Assembly (NCBI GenBank): GCA_027186245.1
Contig: CP114481.1
Coordinates: forward strand, 42,377,501 to 42,441,500
DNA from: Coriaria nepalensis
Taxonomy: Eukaryota > Streptophyta > Magnoliopsida > Cucurbitales > Coriariaceae
Length of the DNA stretch: 64,000 nt
Reading direction: 5' to 3'
Of this stretch, positions 9,433 to 19,968 are shown in pieces. The stretch's first letter is position 1. Every line of letters begins with the position of its first letter. The translations under genes were made by a program, and so were the position numbers. The notes under the pieces were generated by a model, which worked only from the letters and a program-made list of their open reading frames with translations, searched no databases and was not told where the DNA came from.

Positions 9433-10821
9433 TACCGGTTTTTCTTCATACGCTAGATCTTCTTGGAGTTGCATGGGGTCAATTTTCAATACATGCGCGG
9501 GATCCGGTACATACTTTTTCAGCATGGATACATGGAACACTTTGTGTATCGAGGACATCTTTGGCGGTAGTGCAAACCTATAAGCAACTTTGCCGATACG
9601 TTCTATTATTTCAAAAGGTCCAATATATCTTGGACTTAACTTTCCCTTTTTGCTAAACCTCATCAATCCTTTCATTGGTGCGATCTTTAAAAATACCATA
9701 TCTCCAACTTGGAATTCTAGAGGTCTACGCCTCTTATCCGCATAGCTCTTTTGTCGACTAAGAGCGGTTTCCATTCTTTGTTTAATTTTCTTGATTGCTT
9801 CAGTAGAGGTTTCAATGAAGTCAGGAGCCGCTAAGTTTCCTTCTCCAGTTTCGTACCAATAAACTGGAGACCTACACTTCTGTCCATATAAAGCTTCATA
9901 CGGTGTCATTCCAATAGTTGCTTGGAAACTATTGTTGTAGGAGAATTCTATCAGTGGAATGTATCAATTCCAAGCACCTTTAAAGTCCAGGACACAGGCT
10001 CGTCGCATATCTTCTAAGGTCTGGATGGTTCTTTCCGATTGGCCATCTGTCTGTGGATGAAATGCCGTGCTAAATTTTAGTCTTGTTCCCATTGCTCGCT
10101 GTACACTTTTCCAAAAGTTTGAGGTAAATATACCATCTCGATCTGAAATTATTGATAATGGTACTCCATGTAGTCAAACAATTTCATGCACATAAAGTTT
10201 TGCTAACTGTTCTAGGGAGGATGTGTTGCGTATGGGTAGAAAATGTGCCGATTTGGTTAATCTGTCAATGATTACCCAAATTGCATCGTGTCCCTTTGTG
10301 GTTTTGGGGAGTCCAACGACAAAATCCATAGTAATTTGTTCTCACTTCCATTCTGGGATCTCAATTGTTTGTAAGTCTCTAGCAGGATGTTGATGTTCTA
10401 CCTTAATTCGCTGGCATGTCAAACATTTCCCCACATATTGAGCTACATCCTTCTTCATTCCAGTCCACCAGAAGTGCTCTTTTAGGTCCTTGTACATCTT
10501 GGTTGCCCTTGGGTGCACTGAATATTGAGTTCCATGTGCTTCGGAAAGGATCTGGCGTCTTATTTTATCATCCGTGGGAACGCATAACCTCCCTTTAAAA
10601 TTAAGGATTCCATCCTTAGATATCTTAAAGTCAGACTGCTCATCTTTTCCCGTTTCTTGTTTTATTTTCTTTGTTCCTTCATCAAACTCTTGTGCACTTT
10701 TGATATCCTCAAGTATGCTTGATTGGAGGGTTAAGGTGGATAATTGTCCTGTCACTAGGTCAATTTTTAGCATTATACACTTCTTTTTGTAATGATGTTG
10801 GTAAGGCGTGTAGGACAGCAA
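9430..10821 (-). pseudogene. Integrase of Gypsy-1, interrupted
   Basis: The upstream frame (10821-10342) has GRLCVPTDDKIRRQILSEAH followed by the HHCC zinc region. H-x3-H is seen as HGTQYSVH, and the cysteines as CLTCQRIK, preceded by HFWWTGMKKDVAQYV. A stop after IPEWK is followed by MDFVVGLPKTTKGHDAIWVI with the first catalytic Asp, then [18 protein letters not shown] with the second, and [16 protein letters not shown] with the catalytic Glu. All three D-D-E residues are present. The last frame (9909-9430) carries the GPY/F region (KGKLSPRYIGPFEIIERIGK). There are stops near 10342, 10190 and 9960. Confidence 0.9.
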
Positions 10822-11440
10822 GGCTGGTTTGGGATTTTTGGCTTAAAGCGACAACTACTTTATTTGCCTTCCCCGGGTGATACCGTATTTCACAATCATA
10901 ATCTTTGACTAATTCTAGCCACTGTCTTTGTCTCATGTTCAATTATTTCTGTGTGAAGAAATACTTTAAGCTTTTATGATCGGTATAAATTTCACACCGC
11001 ACTCCATAGACGTAGTGTCTCCAAACTTTTAGGGCAACCACCACCGTAGCTAGTTCCAAGTCATGGGTTGGGTAGTTCTTTTCGTAATCCTTAAGCTGTC
11101 GTGAAGCATATGCGATTACTTTCCCATTTTGCATCAATACTGCTCCTAATCCCAATTTAGATGTGTCGCTGTATATTATGAATCCATTCTCACCCTCTGG
11201 GATGGTAAGAATAGGTGCACTCGTTAATTTTTCTTTCAACTCTTGAAAGTTTTTCTCAGTTGATACGGTACATTCAAACTTATGGTTCTTTCGAGTAAGC
11301 CTAGTGAGTGGTGTGGCGATTCTGGAAAACCCTTCTACGAATCGCCTATAATATCCGGCTAATCCTAGAAAACTTCGTACTTCGGAAGCATTTTTACGTT
11401 TGGGCCACTTGCTTACTGCTTTAGTTTTAGATGGATCCAC
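10760..11440 (-). pseudogene. RNase H of Gypsy-1
   Basis: The frame 11440-10943 starts in the RT connection ([20 protein letters not shown]). It continues with the RNase H fold: [20 protein letters not shown] (first catalytic Asp), [20 protein letters not shown] (catalytic Glu) and [17 protein letters not shown] (Asp). One stop then separates [20 protein letters not shown] and YHPGKANKVVVALSQ, where the usual D-A-L-S reads VALS, so the final Asp is lost. The domain degrades RNA in the hybrid during replication. Confidence 0.9.
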
Positions 11441-11524
11441 GGAAATACCATCCTTAGATATGACATGTCCAAGAAAAGCAACTTGATCTAGCCAAAATTC
11501 GTACTTCTTAAATTTGGTATAGAG

Positions 11525-12511
11525 TTAATGATTCTTCAAGGTTTGCAAAATTACTTTTAGATGCTTCACATGCTTCTCCTCAAATTTTGAGTATACCGGA
11601 ATATCATCTATGAAAACAACAGCAAATTTATCCACATAGTCTTTAAATACCTGATTCATTAAATCCATGAAACCGGCTGGGGCATTGGTCAAACCAAATG
11701 GCATGACCAAAAATTCGTAGTGGCCGTACCATGTCCAAAAAGTTGTCTTCGGGATGTCGCTTTCTTGAATCTTTAGTTGGTGATATCCAGATCTTAAGTC
11801 GATCTTGGAGAACAACGACATTCCTTGGAGTTGATTGAACAAATCATCTGTCCTCGGAAGAGGGTATTTGTTCTTTATAATGATCTTGTTGAGTTCTCTA
11901 TAGTCAATGCACATTCTCATTGACCCGTCCTTCTTTTTCATGAATAATATTGGTGCTCCCCATGGTGAAAAACTAGGACGAATATATCCTTTGCCGAGCA
12001 AATCAGCTAGCGCCATGCGGTACGGAGCTTTTGAGATTGGCGCTGCTCCTGGTATTAAATCGATTTGAAACTCGATTTCTCGATCTGGGGGCAATCCTGG
12101 TAATTCTTCTGGAAATACTTCAAGAAAATCACAGACTACTAGAATGTCTTCGAGGTTTAGTGGTTGTTCCTTGTGTGTATCCACTATGCTAGCAAGGAAT
12201 CCCTCACAACCACCTTTTAACAGTTTTGCTGCCTTAATAGCGGATACTAATGGTATCTGGCTCTTCTTTGAATTTCCAATAAATTCAAATTTTTCTTCTC
12301 CTGGTATGTCAAATATCACTTTCTTCCTTCGACAATCTATTGTGGCACTATATTTTGAGAGGCAGTCCATTCCTAATATAACGTTGAAATCTTGCATATG
12401 TAATATTATAAGGTTTGCAAATAATTCCACATTGCCTACTTTCATTGATATGGCTCGCAACCAATGAGTTGATATTAACATGTTTCCTGAGGGTAGTGTG
12501 GTACTAAACAC
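11525..12511 (-). pseudogene. Protease tail and reverse transcriptase of Gypsy-1 (328-codon open frame)
   Basis: This is the longest open frame of the window. Residues 35-110 are the protease tail ([20 protein letters not shown]). [20 protein letters not shown] leads into RT, with [36 protein letters not shown] and [20 protein letters not shown] following in order. The catalytic FIDD lies at about 11603-11614 ([11 protein letters not shown]). Compared with the fragment at 600-1500, ten residues are missing in frame between the RMA and LLGKG motifs, which removes a Lys/Leu-rich helix before the palm. The frame stops at 11525 (TAA after LKNH), but the same frame continues as [20 protein letters not shown] toward 11440. 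Confidence 0.95.
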
Positions 12512-12620
12512 CTCAGCTAGTTGGTCTATTGGATAGTTAATTTTTCTAACAAATGTTGGTGCAACAAAAGAATGCGTTGCTCCTTAATCCATTAAAACAA
12601 TAGCAGAAATTCCAGAAATA
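12512..12620 (-). pseudogene. Aspartic protease active site of Gypsy-1, nonsense-mutated
   Basis: The minus strand reads [19 protein letters not shown] across about 12620-12550. The catalytic Asp-Ser/Thr-Gly is interrupted by a TAA exactly at the middle residue. The flanking sequence matches the protease of the other two Tekay copies. Without this enzyme Gag-Pol cannot be matured. Confidence 0.85.
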
Positions 12621-12724
12621 AGAAGCTGACCTGTTATAACGGTAAATGAACTTGCTTCAGCTTCATCCAGGGAGATGGTAAATATTCTGGCATTAGTCTT
12701 TCCCAGCTGCCCTTCAACTTTCTT

Positions 12725-12870
12725 TGGGTTATTTCAAAACTTCGCAATATGTCCCGGTTGTCCACAGTTATAGAATTCCTTGGTTCTGGCTTTACATTAA
12801 CCAATATGACCCTTGCCACACTTGCTACATTGGCTATAAGGTCTTCCCTGTGCCCACGAACCTTGAAATT
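12725..12870 (-). pseudogene. Two zinc-binding motifs of Gypsy-1 gag/nucleocapsid
   Basis: The first reads CSKCGKGHIG* and the second FYNCGQPGHIAKF*. In the second the first Cys is a Phe and the last is a TGA stop, so two of the four zinc ligands are gone. The copy at 28640-28730 shows both motifs intact (CTKCGRNHTSKC, CHNCGQQGHFAKDC). The nucleocapsid binds the element RNA. Confidence 0.8.
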
Positions 12871-13081
12871 TATTTTTCTTGGGTTGTCTTCCTTCTTGAC
12901 TTGAGTCGACATCCCTATTATCTAACTTTTTCTTATTATTCCATTGAGGTTTAAAACTCCATTGGTTTTCATGGCCTACGGGTGCAAAGGATGGGACATT
13001 ATTTTGGTTTCCGGGGGCTGCTCCTCTGACATGCTCTTTCTTAGCAGCTTCCTTTTGTTCCTGCTCCTGCATCACTCGCGC

Positions 13082-13798
13082 TCAATCAATTCTTATTGCT
13101 TTATCTGCCACCTTTGAGAAAGGCGCATCATCTAAATCTGCAATTTCCAAGTCCTTACGAGTGTCGGAGTCAAGAACCATCTTGAAGTATTTCACCTTTA
13201 AGGTATTCGTAGCCACCATGTGCGGTGCATATTTGGATAGCTCGTCAAACTTTCGTAGTAATTCTTCCATTGTCATGTTGCCTCTTCGCAAGTTTAGGAA
13301 TTCCCTTTCTTTTTCTTCTACTAAAGCCACTGTTACATATTTATTTTCTATTAGTTTTCGAAACTCACCCCAAGTCATGGTTCCAACATCATGAATACTT
13401 GTCATGGTGTCCCACCAGTAACTCGCGTCGTCCCGTAATAGACATGCTGCAAAATGTACTTTTTCGCTATCAGGAACCTTTGCACAATTGAAGAGTCTTT
13501 CTAGAGTTCCGATCCAATTTTCAACTATCCTTGGATTATAACCACCTGAGAACTTAGTTGGTTTATACTTCATAAATTTCTCAGCGGTGGAACTTGAATT
13601 TTCCGCTCGAGGGGGTGTCGGTCGTTGTAGCATCTCCTTGAGTTGTTGTTGTTGTTGTTGTTGAAGTAGCGTGTCTATCATTTCTCCTTGTCTTCGAGTT
13701 AGGTCTCGTAACTCGCTCATCTCTTGTTGACTTGGGTCATTGATTGGACTAGCGCGATGTCCAATAGAGGATACAGTAGCAGTACGTCCTCTTGTCAT
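13082..13798 (-). CDS. Gag capsid protein of Gypsy-1 (238 codons, C-terminus cut by stop)
   Basis: The frame starts at the ATG at 13798 (MTRGRTATVSSIGH). It has a Gln run (about nine in a row near residue 45) and then the Retrotrans_gag core. MKYKPTKFSGGYNPRIVENW is followed by CLLRDDASYWWDTM, EFRKLIENKYV, EFLNLRRGNMTMEELLRKF and FDELSKYAPHMV. These are the standard plant Gypsy gag motifs, with the double Trp of the capsid. A stop falls after ADKAIRID. The same protein continues at 13075 with the linker VMQEQEQKEAAKKEHVRG and the zinc motifs. It forms the virus-like particle. A second gag-like frame precedes it at 14445-14104. Confidence 0.9.
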   Translation of the reverse strand: MTRGRTATVSSIGHRASPINDPSQQEMSELRDLTRRQGEMIDTLLQQQQQQQLKEMLQRPTPPRAENSSSTAEKFMKYKPTKFSGGYNPRIVENWIGTLERLFNCAKVPDSEKVHFAACLLRDDASYWWDTMTSIHDVGTMTWGEFRKLIENKYVTVALVEEKEREFLNLRRGNMTMEELLRKFDELSKYAPHMVATNTLKVKYFKMVLDSDTRKDLEIADLDDAPFSKVADKAIRID

Positions 13799-14103
13799 GC
13801 TTATACTTGGGCGGAGAGCACTTGATTTTCTAGAAATATAAAGTATGAAAATTTTTCTTTTTCATATAGAGATAAGTTTAACTAAAACATATATTTCATA
13901 TTTATCTATTGATCGCCATTTACATTACAAAAATTGATCATCTATTGCCCAAAATGGACTAGGCTATTTACATGTCAAACCATCATTTTTTTTTTCTACA
14001 AAAGGTTCTAGTCTATATTAGTCGGACTACAAAAGAAAATATACTGTCCGATGCGAGTGGTTGTGGGTGAGTCTGCTACTTTTCATGGGTGGATTATCAT
14101 TAT

Positions 14104-14445
14104 CTATGGTTCTTCTTCCGGGGTTTCGTCCAGTTCTCCCGGATTAGGAGGTGCGAAGCGGACGAGTATCCTTAACCCGAATTCAATCCACGCGACATCT
14201 CTAGCGTCTAGGTTTGTCCCGTGCCACCATGTCCTGGCCTCACCTCTTAATTGGCGTATAGCCAATCTAGCCCATACATCCTCCGTCACATCCGCTCCTA
14301 TACATATATCTTCAACCTCATAAATCCAGTGGTGTAAATAGTCCCAACCTTCGTATCCTTCGAAAGTGGGCGGGGCAACAATGCGGAATGCAGCTACCAA
14401 TTCCATCCCACGCTGCCCTTTCGTGAGTTCTTGGCATATTCCCAT
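14104..14445 (-). CDS. Additional gag-like ORF upstream of gag in Gypsy-1 (113 codons)
   Basis: This frame is uninterrupted from ATG (MGICQELTKGQRGMELVAAF) to stop and lies between the primer site and gag. It has APPTFEGYEGWDYLHHWIYE, then VWARLAIRQLRGEARTWWHG, then VAWIEFGLRILVRFAPPNPG and an acidic end, ETPEEEP. The order P-P-x-F-x-G, a W-I spacer, L-x-G-x-A-x-x-W-W and W-x-x-F is that of the gag capsid N-terminal half, but it is a different version from the gag at 13798-13082. A related, broken copy occupies the same place in the element at 25651-34936 (26928-27640). It could be a duplicated or second gag gene, or a leader ORF. Its function is unknown. Confidence 0.75.
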   Translation of the reverse strand: MGICQELTKGQRGMELVAAFRIVAPPTFEGYEGWDYLHHWIYEVEDICIGADVTEDVWARLAIRQLRGEARTWWHGTNLDARDVAWIEFGLRILVRFAPPNPGELDETPEEEP

Positions 14446-14624
14446 TTAGGTAGTGGTGAGAGTACTCATTAACTCCTCCATACTCTAAAGAATATGTGTC
14501 ATTAATTAATTATTTCATATATATTTTAAATATAAAATTGAAGTAAATCTAAACTCATACTTACAGCGACTGAAGGCATCACTTCTGTGACTAGTACATA
14601 TGAGGGTTGTCTACAAGACCATTA

Positions 14625-14637
14625 GGCTCTGATACCA
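14625..14637 (-). other. Primer-binding site of Gypsy-1 (initiator tRNA-Met)
   Basis: On the minus strand TGGTATCAGAGCC lies three bases after the 5' LTR end. This is the standard complement of the plant initiator tRNA-Met 3' end. Confidence 0.9.
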
Positions 14638-14640
14638 AAC

Positions 14641-16255
14641 TGTAATGCCCGCCCTACTAGCTGTTTAGTTTATCAAATACTTTTCTAGGGAAACATATAC
14701 AGCTAGTAGGTGCATTACTTTTTCTTTTTCTTATATATAAAATTATGTTCCTTAAAATTAACTTTATTTCCAAAAGCGGTTTCAATGATATACATAATAA
14801 TTTGAAAATACTGCGGAAGTCTTTGTCATAGAAAATAATCCCAAAACTTTTTATATACTTTATTCTTTATTTGAATATACATATACGTACATATACATAA
14901 GGAGTGCAAATTTTCAAACTCATTGCTTACAGAGGTCGGGTCTCATATGTACAATCTCACGGACTGATAGCCTTAATTCACCTGTTCCTTAGCTTACCGC
15001 CTTACCTTTGTAATTTCCTCCAACACAGACTAGACATCTATGAGCTAGAAGCTCAATAAGGATAGTGTCCTACTCATATCGCTATTCTTTTTATGATTAT
15101 CATGAGTTAGTGCTTTTATGACCTATATCTAACGTGCATAAATTTCTATCATTTATGACTTATATCTAACGTGCATAAATTCCTATCATTCTACATACTT
15201 AGGCCCTGAGGATACTACCACTGGCATATCAACTGATATTTAATCAGAGTCCGCTTATGACCGTTGCAACGATCCACTTATGACCTTTTCTTTAATATCA
15301 TTTAGGGTCCTTTCTGTTCGATAAGCGATCCTTCTTTTGACCCGGCTGCGCCTCACTTTAATATTATGCATGCTTATTCTTTTATTTATTTTAACATAAC
15401 ATTAACTTCTGGAAATACGAACATATGCACTTAATGTTTAAAGTTTATACTTTCCTCAAACCATCATGCTATATTATGTTCATTCTAGTTATGATTCTTA
15501 TTTCTAGCATAGTAATCATAGTATTTTACTTCTACTTAGCATGCTATAATTATAATTCTAACGCAGACATAACCAAATCATCATGCTTAATAATTAATAT
15601 TATCCTAAATTAATATAATTATAATCATAATAATAAACAAACAATATCCATGTATTGTAGTAAGACTATACTTACAAAGGATGGTTGACCGGAGATCCTG
15701 ACTTTCCTCTTTTTCTCTTTCCTTTCTTTCCCTTCCTTTCCTTTCTCTCCTTTTTCCTTTCCTCTCTTTCTTGCCCTTTCTTTCCTTTCTTTCCTTTCTC
15801 TCCTTTTTCCTTTCCTCTCTTTCTTTCCTTTCTTTCTTTTCTTTCCTTCCCCTCTCTTTCCCTTTTCTCTTCCACCGTTAACTTACTTCTTCATTCCCTT
15901 ATGGCATGAAGCCCTTTTATAGCAAGAGTTATCTCATGCTAATGTTGCCACTTGCATGCCACTAAGCATATGTGCATGCCACTAAGCATATATGCATGCT
16001 AACTTAATGACACTTACTTGATGACTAACTAAATATGTTGCCAAATGGGCTAAATGTGGAGCTTCATTTTTTTTTATTTGTTTTATTATTATTAATTAAA
16101 CTTAAGCCCTTATTAAATCTTAAAATTTATAAAAAGATCCCCTACTATTTCTATCATTAAAGTTTGTATATGTGAGAATTAGAATTTACTAATGAGTCAA
16201 ATTATAAATTATTTTCCCATTACTATGCCTAGTCTAGAAATGTTGGAGGATTACA
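14641..16255 (-). repeat. Gypsy-1 LTR, right copy (5' LTR of the element)
   Basis: 1615 bases, TGTAATGCCC...GGAGGATTACA. The parts are in the same order as in the left copy: hairpin 14653-14664 with 14699-14710, pyrimidine tract 15701-15871, TATA 15914-15922, and two 20-bp units at 15956-15995. This copy holds about 60 extra bases near 15170-15230. Confidence 0.95.
15914..15922 (-). promoter_or_regulatory. TATA box of Gypsy-1 right (5') LTR
   Basis: GCTATAAAAGGGC on the minus strand (15911-15923). As the 5' LTR, this is the copy that would start the genomic RNA. The GA-rich leader lies directly downstream. Confidence 0.7.
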
Positions 16256-17110
16256 ACTATGGTCCAACCTTATGTAGGTTATATCTCGCATCACCTCACC
16301 CTAATCACGTAGGCCTAATATCCATCCGGTTATTCTACTTGAGCTTCAGCCCAATCATTCTTCCTCAGCCGAGCCTAGCCGAGGACGAGTCATTTTGCCT
16401 ATACTTTTCCCAACATTAATTAGGTCAAGCCCAACCTCAGCTCGACCTAGCCTTATATAGGTCATGCCTAGCCTAGGTCGCCGATCAATTGGGCTCGCAT
16501 GGGTTTAGTCATCCTACCTCAAATTTGCTCCACCTTAGCCAAGTCACTTCGGCTTAGTTCTGCCCAACCTCCTCTAGATCATACCTCACATCAACTTTCC
16601 CCAATTTTTTAGCCTAGCATCTACCCGATCATTCCACTTCGGCACAACTAGCCTTAACTACGGTAGGTTCAACATCAATCTCATATAGGTCACACCCCAG
16701 ACCAACTCGCTTGATCTCTTGGCCTAGCATAGATCTGGTCCTCCTGCCTTAGTTTCGCTCGGCCATTCCACTTCGGCTTGGCCCACCCTCAACTAGGTCA
16801 TGTCCCGTTGTAGCTCGACCCAGCCTTTTCTAGGCCATTCCCTACGTCATCACCATGATAACTTGGCTCATAATCAGCCCACTTATCCTACCTTAGCTCG
16901 CCCTAATCATTCAGCTTTATCTCGGCCCCGCCCTAACTTGACCCTACCTCTCATAGGTCATACCTTGCATCAGCTTGCTTCGATCACTCACTTGAACATT
17001 GCCCAAATCATCCCATCTCAACTTGACTCAATAGCTCGGCTTGACCTAGTTTTATCGACCCAACTATGCTCAGTTAGTCCAACTCTACCAAAGAACCCCC
17101 TTTTGGGGCA
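16256..17110. repeat. Degenerate C+T-rich tandem repeats, about 110-180 bp period
   Basis: A motif like TATAGGTCATACCTCGCATCA recurs at about 16274, 16453, 16572, 16683, 16793 and 16953. A second motif, CATTCCACTTCGGC, recurs at about 16643 and 16766. Between them are many CTCGGCC/GCCTAGC steps. The units are too diverged to set a clean consensus. An open frame at 16800-17141 is a by-product of the composition. Confidence 0.6.
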
Positions 17111-18290
17111 CCTGAAACTCTTTTCTTGCCGAAAATCTTAGGGTATGCAATCACAAAGATCCCCCTTTGTCATTCTCTAGTCGATTAGGCTAGAGCTGAA
17201 CAAGGATTTTTATACTCAAATAACCGACTCAACATGCAACTTAGAGAGTGAAATGAGCTTGACAAGGCTAGACGTTTTTCAAAGTAACATCATCAAAAAT
17301 CTTACTCCATGACATATGTTGAGGTAATTGGTGTGGCTTGGAATATCGGAGTAATCGATAAAGTTTACAAAAACTTTTAAAGATGAGACCAAATGAGCTC
17401 ACCGGTGGACAATGCAAATTTAAGAAGAATGGAAAAAGAGCCTTGAGAAAGGGAATAGTAAAGTGATAAAAGACAGAATATATGAGCGATAGTAAAGCAC
17501 TAAACCTAAGGATAAATGTTAGAAGCTATAAAGCATCCAAATTAATACAGATTTATGTAATGAGTTTTTCTATTGTAGGGTCCCCAAAGATCACGATCAT
17601 GTAGCTTTTGGTCATGGAACCCCCCACCTTTGCCATAGCTCTAGTTCGGGCTAGGGCACCCACCAATAAACATTAAGTCCACTGCCATCTAAATGATTGT
17701 CTATGAGTAATCCACATAGAAAAAATGGTAAATGATGATGATGGTAAGGTGCCCAAATATTTACCTTCTAATCATGATCCATATAGTTTAATTTTGATTG
17801 GTTGATTTCTACTTTAAAATTCAATTCATGAATCAAAACATTTGACGTAGGGAAAAAGAAAAAACTTTTTTCTCCATATGAATTTGGCCAAATGAAGGAA
17901 GAGCATTAGGTTGATTTCGCCCAACAAGTTGTTTATATTGCTTTAATTAATTTTACGTAATATAAAAATAAATCTATAATTTTAACTTAATTAACTATTA
18001 AATTATTTAAAATTTATGTTAATTTAATTAAGTGAATTATTTAACTTTTTCCAATGGCTGGCCATATATGCCTAGCCTCATACACCAATGAAGGCTTGTA
18101 TCCCAAGATTAGGGTTCCCTCCCAACATTAGGCCTAAATCATGTCCACCTAAATCTTGGTTGGGTAAGACCCTAGGCTTAGTCTTAACTCTAAGATATTA
18201 TTAGTGACCAATAACTCCACTGACATATGACAATCTATCACCATCACATCGGGGTAAAAAGGTACGGATGTTGATAGAGCCCGACAAACC
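17111..18290. other. Non-coding stretch inside the Tat element; possible decayed LTR at 17520-18060
   Basis: I see no coding motif. A very AT-rich patch (17930-18050) and a preceding pyrimidine-rich stretch resemble the style of the Copia-A LTR at 23150-23640. No boundaries or target duplications could be found. Confidence 0.3.
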
Positions 18291-19228
18291 TTGGTCACAG
18301 CAGCCTAGGATAAAAATCATGGCTAGGCAATTGAATGTCAGAGTACATCTAGAGGATATAGTAGGTGAAGTAGTCAGAACCCTTCCCTAGATAAGCAATT
18401 TTCTTCCTTTCTACAATTACTCTACCAAAATACTATCTCAATATATCTATTTACTCATTTTGGCCATCGGAGGAGGCCTACCGGTTCTCACTAGTGTAGC
18501 CAAACCAAAGGAGTATTCAACAATGAAGTAGTGGGCCAATTGGGCATACAATGGAGCGAATTCTGACCTCACCAGTGTGAGGCCAGGTTTTAACACCAAT
18601 AGTTTCATACCGGGATCAAAATTCTTAAACTGGACCACTAAGGAAATCAATATTTTCTTTGAAAGAATGATAGGTTTGGCATATCATAATAACACCATGG
18701 ATCCCCGAGATCTGCTCCTAGGGGCATAGATCTCATTACTTTAAGAGGGAGAGGAATAATAACAAGGGCTCATCTCGTTAGGCTGCCAACAAACCCCTTT
18801 GTAAGTATAAGCAATAGGAACAACTCAATAGATGGAGCACTATTTCAATTAGATTCAAGGTGAGCTATGTGTCATACTACCTCAAGCCAGACTCCCCCTT
18901 AAGGCCTCTACCTCCTCTTCTTCCCCCAGAAACCCCACATAATAGAGGAGAAGGACATTTAGGCCCTTCCTTGCTGAATCACAAAAATGAAGGAAGATTC
19001 GTTCGACACAAAGAAGTACACAAAAACTCACTAACTTAGATAACCTCGAAGCAATCAATAATGAAATCTCCCACTCCCTTTTCATGAAGGATAATGGACG
19101 TGGAAATCCTGAGAAAGTTTATGATGCCTTCATTGCCTCCATTATGATTGGAAAAGAGACCGAAGGGACCATATAAACACCTATGTTTTGTTACTACATT
19201 TAAATCGCATTAGTGATGAATTAATGTG
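18291..19228 (+). pseudogene. Tat gag N-terminal region, heavily decayed
   Basis: Only short pieces are readable, such as GNPEKVYDAFIASIMIGKET at about 19102, just upstream of the better preserved gag core. The frames seen on the opposite strand here (18447-18650, 18882-19085) show no family motif. Confidence 0.35.
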
Positions 19229-19710
19229 CCAAGCATGACACTAATAGGGATAGCTATAGAATGGTATAAAAGAATCCCTCTTGGGTTTATCAAGTCTTTT
19301 GAAGAACTAAGAACACTTTTTATGACTTTCTCGGGGGCCATCACAATAAGGGTCCTACTATCTAGCCTTTGGAAAGTCAAGTAGAGGGACAATGAGAGTG
19401 TACTAGACTTCCCAGATCTGTTCAATGAGGAAGCACAACAAGTAGAAAGACCTAATGACCATGTGGTTTTGCATGCGTTCATGATGAATGTATACAATGA
19501 GAAGTTTATCACGACAACCACAAAAAAATTTCCTACCACATATTATGAGGTTGTAGAAGTGGTTAGAACAATTGGAACTACTGATAAGGTATATCAGGCC
19601 TAACTCAAGGCCAGTGCTACATACCCTCCCTCTCGGGTAAGGTCTGAGTCGAGAAAGAGAAAGGAATATTTCAAACCAAAGGAAGACTGGAAATATGAAA
19701 GACGGAGGAA
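19229..19710 (+). pseudogene. Tat gag capsid, degenerate
   Basis: The plus strand reads MTLIGIAIEWYKRIPLGFIK, SFEELRTLFMTFSGAITIRV, a stop, NESVLDFPDLFNEEAQQVER, then VLHAFMMNVYNEKF. This is the conserved run A-x-x-W-Y-x-x-L-P-x-x-S-I-x-S-F through F-N-x-E-A-x-x-V. It is followed by a basic region (SESRKRKEYFKPKEDWKYER). A frame change and at least two stops are present. Gag builds the particle in an intact element. Confidence 0.8.
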
Positions 19711-19968
19711 GGATGAGAATAGATGCAGCCTACACTAGAGTCGAGAGCACTGTTCCTTTAACAAATTTATGCTCTTGAAAACCAGCCATGAAGTGATCTT
19801 TCAAGACACGAGCATTAAAACATATTCCAAGGAACTTAGCTAGTCAAGAGTAACCCGAAAACACGTGATAAGTCCCTCTACTATAGATTCCAGAGGGAAC
19901 ACTACCACTCAACTAAAAACTACATATAGGGAAGGAAAGAGATCAAGGCATTATTCCATAGAGGCCAC

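Larger units (their letters stand above)
7457..16255 (-). mobile_element. Nearly complete Ty3/Gypsy chromovirus (Tekay/Del type), element Gypsy-1
   Basis: This 8.8-kb element on the minus strand has LTRs at 7457-9062 and 14641-16255, both running TGTAATGCCC to GGATTACA on the plus strand. The flanking 5-mers are ACTAC (7452-7456) and ACTAT (16256-16260), a likely target duplication with one change. The primer site (14625-14637) matches the initiator tRNA-Met 3' end, and the polypurine tract is at 9063-9075. On the minus strand the order is extra gag-like frame, gag, zinc knuckles, protease, RT, RNase H, integrase, chromodomain. The LTRs differ by only a few bases over their first 290 bases, so the insertion is fairly young. 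Even so, the polyprotein has several stops. It sits inside the forward Tat element. Confidence 0.95.

Noticed and set aside
10416..10792. Forward frames opposite the Gypsy-1 integrase (also 12144-12467, 12724-12954, 13161-13491, 14051-14323)
   Set aside because: They are antisense shadows of clear gag and pol domains on the minus strand.
16256..17110. CRISPR-like or centromeric satellite array
   Set aside because: The units are too diverged, spacing is irregular (about 110-180) and there are no conserved repeats with unique spacers. Only a degenerate tandem repeat can be supported.
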